Part shown: positions 57,932 through 64,000 of the stretch, in pieces | Numbering within the stretch: the stretch's first letter is position 1 | Layout of the letters: every line of letters begins with the position of its first letter | Assembly: GCF_901000735.1 (NCBI RefSeq) | Contig: NC_081547.1 | Span: 16,724,217 to 16,788,216, forward strand | DNA: 64,000 nucleotides | Source: Corylus avellana | Lineage: Eukaryota > Streptophyta > Magnoliopsida > Fagales > Betulaceae | Direction of reading: 5' to 3' | Program-made: the position numbers and the translations under genes | The notes under the pieces: model-generated | What the model was told of the DNA's origin: nothing | The model's input: only the letters and a program-made list of their open reading frames with translations | Database searches by the model: none

Positions 57932-59214
57932 TGTAACATCCCCAGCCCGTTAGGGTTAGGTTTGTTAATGATTTTCTTACTCGCAAAGATCCATAAGGTT
58001 TATAAACTAAACAATACTAGTATAACAATGAATGCATGAAAGTCTAGAATATCATGTCTAAAAATAATAACTAAACTGAAATATTCTTATTTAACAGAAA
58101 TATGTCTCACAAAGAGATAGAGATCCTTATTAAAATAAATCTATCAATTTCTGAAAGAAAACTGTGCCAACGCACTTATTAACTTGACTAATATGAAATT
58201 ATAAGAAATCCTAAATACGTCCGCCCCCATTCCGGCCTCCTAGTGCAGCCTGGTCACCACCTGAAACAAGAAATAAAAACTAATGAGCCCAAAGGGAGCC
58301 CAGTAAGTGAAATCCACAACCATGAGCAGTTTTACTTCTTGTCCCGTTTTAAAAAAATGGAACTCATAACTACATATGTTCCCAGTATATTTTAAAAGAA
58401 AAACAGAAAGCAAATAAAATATATTTTCATCAATAAAATTTATGATAGTCTTTATCTCATACTAGGGCCCATGTATACTGTTACCCCTATATACTAGGGT
58501 TGCGCGGTCCTTGCGACCTGGGATGAGATACTGTGGCCGCAGCCCCGTCCCCTGGCCAGCCGATTAACTCTGGGTGCACTCAGCATGGCAAAAAAATAAA
58601 ACTATGATGGAACCACCTTCTGGCAGAGCCTCCTTCAGCGGTTGCGCCTCCATCCTTAGCATCGGTACCGAGCTTTTCTCTTGTTTCTCTTGGGCCAAAA
58701 ATACACTCCTCCCTACATGTGCCCTCATTTTATAACACTCTTTTCTCATTTCTTGTACTTCTCTTGGGCAACATGTAGGAGGGTTTATGATCATTGTCTC
58801 AAAATTCTCTTTATAAACATCACTATTTTCACAATATTTCTTTTTTCTCAAACTTGTCATGCATGTAGCAAAATTTCATAATATAAACAAAATAATCATT
58901 TGCAATTGAAAACAAAATTGCATAAATAGCATGACATGATAATTTTTATGGAAGGGATAATAAATTCACTTACCTCTTGACTGCAGTAAAATTTTTCTCT
59001 GACTGCTAACTAATCTCCTGAAGGAAATATAGACACATTACTACCCTCATACACGTCACAACAAAACATTCTACTACTATTATGAGTTGGCTTGCTAATC
59101 AATTGAGAATGAACTTACTTAGCTATTTAGGTATGTCTTCTCATAAAATTTCCAGAATTTATTTTATTTAGTATTACTCTTTTATATATATACTTTAAGT
59201 TCTTCCATACTATA

Positions 59215-59216
59215 TA

Positions 59217-59260
<44 letters not shown>

Positions 59261-59262
59261 GC
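59215..59262. repeat. TA microsatellite
   Basis: Near-perfect (TA)n, with further TA-rich tracts to 59560. Confidence 0.9.
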
Positions 59263-60093
59263 ATGCTGACGGACGTGTATATATATTAATGGGTAGTATA
59301 TATATATATATAAAACACTACCATGCGTGTATATATATACCTGCGTCAGAACTATATATATGAACAACTTGAATCTATATATGTGTTGATATATTTTAAA
59401 GTACTATATATATATATACCTTGAATCATTATAAATATATTGAACAATCAGATGTACGTATATTTGAAATCCTTCAACTCATTATATATATTTACATATT
59501 TTGGAACAATCTAGATTTACGTATATATTAAAAATCATTATATATATATATTTCATACATAACCATAGCTGACAGTGAGAGTCTACGGCTAGAGTGGAAA
59601 AGAAGAAAATAATATTAATGGGAGAACTTGTTTAAACAACAATTAAGGGGGCTGGTTTTTAAAAACTGTGAGTTTGGCCATTGTCATAACTTTCTTTTCT
59701 CTAAGGACAAGTAGGTGTGAGATATGCAATGGAATCACGTATAGAGAAAAAAATCAATCCCTCTTCGCCACTACAAGTCAACACGGTAACCAAGGCTACA
59801 ATGAACAATAACTTTCACTCCACTTGCTTTTGAATGAGTATATGTAATAATAAGAAGAAAAGTTGTGAGTCCAAGGTCATACCTGCAGGGCTGACACTCA
59901 CGTTGAGGAGGAAATTGCACCTAGACTTGGTGTGTGTGGATTACTGAGAGAGAGAGAGAGACGTAGTACTAGGGTTTGTCTTATTTGTATAAATAAGTTT
60001 GGCAAGAGGAGAAAAGATAGGCGGCGCTTAGACTTTAGGGTTTTCATTCTTTTTTTTTTTTTTTTTTTTTCTGTTTTAGTTGCCTAGGGCTTC

Positions 60094-60096
<3 letters not shown>

Positions 60097-60139
<43 letters not shown>

Positions 60140-60212
60140 ACTATTATGTATATTTTACTCTTTTATTTTATTTACTTATTATTGTTATCATTATTATTAT
60201 TAATAATATTAA

Positions 60213-60244
<32 letters not shown>
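60097..60244. repeat. TA and TTA microsatellites
   Basis: (TA)n about 60097-60135, then (TTA)n about 60190-60241. Confidence 0.9.
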
Positions 60245-60246
<2 letters not shown>

Positions 60247-60554
60247 TTTTAATTTGTCCATTCTCATTGTTAACCTAAGCCAACCCTTATTTTTTTTTTT
60301 AAAAAAAAAAAAAATCTACAAGTCAACTAAAAATACTCTAAAGGGACTTAGGATTGTCACAAAAGTAAATCAAAGGTCACTAATGAAAACAAAACATAAA
60401 GAATAATTGAGACATATGTGAAGTAAAGAAAGTAAGATGAAGAAGACAAGAGGGAAAATGTTACCGCATTCAGTGGCTTCAGTACCACTGTTGTGAGTAG
60501 ATGCGCTTGAGGTTCGTGCCTGCTTAAACCCATCTACTTGTGAGTGTAATGCTC

Positions 60555-62020
60555 TTAATGTGAAGAGCTACACTTGAGCTCAGAATTTGGCTCAAGTGCT
60601 CTTGTAGGAGCAGGACCTCTCAGAGCTGTGGCTGCCTTCAATTGCTGGTGACTCCTTGGGTTAGGTATTGTTTGAGCTGGGAATTCTCCCTGCTTCCTCT
60701 CACTCAGCTCCTTTGCCATCTGACCCATTTGCACTTCCAGTTTTTGTATGGCTTGCTCAGTCTTTGTATTGACTTGTTTTTGATCAACCATGAATTGCTG
60801 TTGTGAAGACACCAGGTTGTGTATCATATTTTTCAGCTAGTTCATCTTTGGTTCTTGAGTTGGTTGGCTTGCTTGTTGGGGCCCTTTCTGCTATCCTTGA
60901 TTATTGCTCCAGGAGAAATTTGGATGGTTGCGCCATCCTGGATTGTAAGTATTGGAGTATGGGTTGTTCTTGTGGGGATAATTGTTTTGTCCCACAAAAT
61001 TCACCTCTTCTTGTGCTGCAAAAGGACACGTCTCAGTGGTGTGATTTAAATGGGAACAAACAGCACATACCTGGATTGGTGTGTCCTATTGCAGAGGTGA
61101 GATTTTCTGAATAGTCATGGCCTTGACAAGCACATCCAATTTCTTTTCTACCACAGCCAACTGATTGGTTGATCCCCCACTGAGGTTTACTTCATACATG
61201 TCCTTGCTCTTAATTCCTCTTCTTCCCCTTGAGCAGAATTGTTGTGAGTGCTCATTTAATGTCTCGAAAAGTTCCACAGCTTCCTCACTACTCTTCTCCA
61301 TAAGTGTTCCTCCACAAGCTGAATCAACCATCCCTTTGTTAGTATCATCTAATCCTTCATAGAAAATTTGTACCTGCTCATCTTGAGGGATGTTGTGGTG
61401 TGGGCACTTTAGAAGCAAGGAATTGAAGTGGTTCCAGGCCTCAAAGAGCAAATCTCCGTCTCATTGTTGGAACATTTGAAGTTCCCTTTTAAGTTGTTTT
61501 GTCTTTTGGGCTGGGAAAAACCTCTTCAGAAACTTGGTGGTCAATTCTTCCCAAGTATGAATGGACTCTGCAGGCAAGGAATTGTACCACAATTTAGCAT
61601 TATCTTTCAAGGAAAAAGGAAAGAGAACTAACCTGAGTCTTTCTGGAGTTAGGCCTTGAACATGTTGCAACTTGCATAAGTCAAATAATTCCTTAAGATG
61701 CAAGTTGGGATCCTCAGTAGTTGTGCCTCTGAAGTGAGTCAATGCATTGAGGATTTGGGGGGAGATATAATAGCTGCCATCCACCTCTGGTTGATATGCT
61801 ATGCAAGTGGGTTGATGGAGGTTTGTTGGCACATATGCCTGCTTCATTGGTCTCCTCATCCGTGGTGGATTTGCTTCTAATGGTCTTGGCCCAATTGGAT
61901 TTTCTTGCAAATCTTCCATCTCAATTTCTTCTTCTTCTTTGTCTCTAGGTCGATGTTGAATTGTCCGCTCAATTTCAGGATCGAGTGGAAGAATAGTTGA
62001 GGCTTGAGATCGACGACCTT
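60555..62020 (-). pseudogene. gag: gag pseudogene of element D
   Basis: Frame segments 61919-61461 (MEDLQENPIGPRPLEANPPR, capsid core to LQMFQQ), 61451-61086 (MLFEAWNHFNSLLLKCPHHN) and 60827-60555 (MIHNLVSSQQQFMVDQKQVN to KCSSSH). The first break is a TGA for an Arg codon at about 61460; others follow near 61085 and 60838. A zinc knuckle sequence lies around 61020-61075 in the continuation. Closest in this window to the E1 gag. Confidence 0.85.
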
Positions 62021-62309
62021 GTATGAACTGGATTACTTCTTCATTTAGGCAGCTTCAGTACTACCGGTCCGGATGCTCCCTGGAACTGCGCTCGATCACA
62101 GGTTGGTGCTTTCGATTGCAGTACGCTTGATCGCACTTGGCTAAAGATTGATCGCAATCACATAATGCCAATCCGCAACCTGAAACAGAAAACAGAAAAG
62201 TTAGAGAAAACAAGAAATTCTTTTTGCTTTTTGCTAACAACTAAATTAAAAATTGAAAATTAAAATGACAAAACTAAAGGAAAATAATTTTTAAACAAAA
62301 TTCGCCGCA

Positions 62310-62328
62310 ATCCCCGGCAACGGCGCCA
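62310..62328 (-). other. Primer binding site of element D (tRNA-Asp)
   Basis: ATCCCCGGCAACGGCGCCA on the plus strand is the reverse complement of the E1 and gypsy A sites. Confidence 0.9.
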
Positions 62329-62333
62329 AAAAC

Positions 62334-63684
62334 TTTTGTACAAAATATTACCTAAATTAATAGATAATAATTGTATGTTTTACCTGCAAGTGCACAAGGT
62401 CAACATAGTAGTATATGATGCAATTACATGATCATTCCCACGAGGATTGCTGAATTTATGTTTAAAAATAGATTCCTTAAGCAAAACAAAGATTGATTGT
62501 TGAAGTGATGATAATAAAGGGTAGGGCTTTGATATCCACCACTAGTTATATTTGGCTAATATAACAATATGCCAATGCTTTGATCAAGTTATGCATATCT
62601 AATTTTTGTCAACCTTAGGGCACGGCGTATACTCCTAAGGCTATAAATTTTCCTAAGCAACGAGTTAGGCATGGCGTATACTCTAACTCTTTTCATTCCT
62701 AAGGGATTTAACATGATTTATACTAAGTTGTTCCTTAGGAAGGCATATGTTCTATGGAAATCGACAAACACATAGGCCTAGGGCATGGCATATACTCCCG
62801 GTTCCCCATGTTGATTAACCCAAGAACCCGGTGTGGATTTCTTTTGTTGCTTATGATAAACCCCGGACTCGGCCATCCAAATTGACTTAACTAACTAGTC
62901 CGTACCACATGCATATGTTGATTAGGCACACACATATGAGGAATTCATGCAAGTAGGCATTAATCAAGATAAATAGCACAACAAGATCATCACAAAGGCG
63001 CCAATATTGAAATATTAACAAAACATAACTAGGGCTTCAATCAAGCTCTACTAATTAAATTAGCTACACATAAAATTGATGTTAAACATCTTCATACAAT
63101 AAAAAAAAAAAGAGAGGAAAAGAATAAACCTGAGACTTGAACTTGAAGAGCTCTTATTCCTCTCCTTACAAAGTATATCTATTCTAGAGGCTTAAGGGTC
63201 TATTGGTAGGCTTTAGAAGTCCTAGACAAAGTAGTAAACCTAGGGATTTCGTAGGGTTTTGTGACCTATTACAATTTGGAGTTGGAAAACCCTAATATGG
63301 AAAGAATGTCAATCCAGGCACCACTTGATAAGTCTCCTGCGCACGGGTGCGCTCAATCGCAGCCCGTGTGCGCTCGATCACAAGTCTGCAATTGATCCTT
63401 CTTCTAGCATGCGCTCGATCACTCCTGGCCTGATTGATGCTGTGTCCTCTCGGGTATTGTGCTCGATCGCAGGTACCCTGCGATTGATCGCAGTACCAAG
63501 GAGCTCCAATTGTCTCCTTCTTCTCTCTTGAGCCCAAATCACCTAGTTTTACTTCATTTTCTTCCAAAAGCCTATAAAAGTATGAAAAACACAAAAATCA
63601 ATTAAAATGGCCTAATTAACTAAAACCATGGGATTAAAATATGCAAGTTAAGGGCTGAAAATATGAATATTTTAGCACTTATCA
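62334..63684 (-). repeat. 5' LTR of element D
   Basis: About 1,351 bp, starting TGATAAGTGCTAAAATATTC at 63684 (minus). Diverged from the other Athila-like LTRs; palindrome block 63348-63496; four GAGTATACGCCATGCC-type motifs between 62615 and 62800. Confidence 0.85.
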
Positions 63685-64000
63685 CCCATACTAAATCCTT
63701 TAAGAAAGAAAAGAATTAGAGTAGACACCCATGCCTAATTCGTTGCTTAGGGAAATCAATAGCTTAAGGAGTAGACACCCATACCCTTAGGTTGGCAAAC
63801 ATTAAGTATTCATAATATGATTGGATTATTGGCATATTGTTATATTATCTAAGTATGCTTAGTGGTGGATATCAAAGCCCTGCCTTTACCTTTTCATTTA
63901 TCTTTGTATCTTTTATTTCTTTTTCACAATATCAATTTAGTGACAATTTGATATTTTTATCAATTATAAAATAAAATCAACAATCCTTGTGGGATCGATC
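63685..64000 (+). repeat. Fragment of another Athila-like LTR, plus strand
   Basis: CTAAATCCTTTAAGAAAGAAAAG onward matches the second half of the LTRs at 21240-21560 and 28290-29600, in opposite orientation to element D. It starts exactly at the D LTR boundary, so D probably inserted into this LTR. It runs off the window. Confidence 0.8.

Larger units (their letters stand above)
57932..60361 (-). mobile_element. Probable large solo LTR (about 2.4 kb)
   Basis: On the minus strand it begins TGTGACAATCCTAAGTCCC and ends GGGGATGTTACA, LTR-type TG...CA termini. It contains long AT and TTA microsatellites and the phrase CCAGGTCGCAAGGACCGCGC, in the style of long Ty3/gypsy LTRs. No internal coding region and no second LTR are seen. 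A target duplication is not evident. Confidence 0.5.
60463..63684 (-). mobile_element. Element D: pol-less Athila-like element, minus strand, 3' truncated
   Basis: Read right to left: LTR (63684-62334), tRNA-Asp primer site, palindrome leader (62155-62088), gag (about 62020-60555), then the same post-gag sequence as E1 (CCTCAAGCGCATCTACTCA, GTGGTACTGA.GCCACT) up to about 60463, where homology ends. No pol and no 3' LTR in the window. Confidence 0.85.

Overview
This is plant nuclear DNA, most likely from a dicot. The evidence is split genes with GT-AG introns, caffeic-acid-type O-methyltransferase exons, an RFC-like AAA+ gene, and dense LTR retrotransposons of plant type (Athila-like Ty3/gypsy with a tRNA-Asp primer site, Ty1/copia, CACTA, LINE, SINE). 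It also carries an endogenous pararetrovirus (Caulimoviridae). The species cannot be named from sequence alone. Four 100-N runs (6934-7033, 14649-14748, 24289-24388, 35839-35938) are scaffold gaps, and two of them interrupt the most interesting locus.

Layout. 1-5756: a pol-less Athila-like element (E1) with gag remnants, sitting in the remnant of another LTR (5757-about 6868). 6872-6933: a sliver of receptor-kinase gene ending at a gap. 8419-10801: O-methyltransferase pseudogene 1 (exons 2-4). 12301-17993: O-methyltransferase pseudogene 2 (exons 1-2). Its first intron holds LINE, CACTA and SINE debris, and its second exon is split by a solo LTR.

18020-45572: a pararetrovirus locus read on the minus strand. 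Copy A (18020-34386) has movement protein, virion-associated-like region, coat protein and protease, then an unrelated ORF, flanked by terminal repeats of the intergenic promoter region. No reverse transcriptase/RNase H is seen. A 9.4-kb Athila-like element (gypsy A, 20270-29701, target duplication ATAAT) is inserted in it. A second block (copy B, about 34387-45572) carries gypsy B at exactly the same viral position, so the locus was duplicated after the insertion. A 1,626-bp stretch with the movement protein is repeated in tandem without visible difference.

45573-49682: gene-free, including a likely LTR with TGTCCGGACA palindromes. 49683-53747: first three exons of an RFC3-like AAA+ gene, with intron 2 full of copia and LINE fragments. 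54640-57178: a complete 2.5-kb gag-only LTR element. About 57932-60361: a probable large solo LTR. 60463-63684: a second pol-less Athila-like element on the minus strand (D), butting head-on against another LTR fragment that runs to the end.

The host genes here are broken or partial; the window is mostly a record of nested insertion, duplication and deletion. The standout patterns are: a pararetrovirus lacking RT in both visible copies; a TGCGATCGATCGCA-like palindrome module shared by otherwise unrelated LTR elements; and a perfectly identical 1.6-kb tract inside two otherwise diverged gypsy copies.
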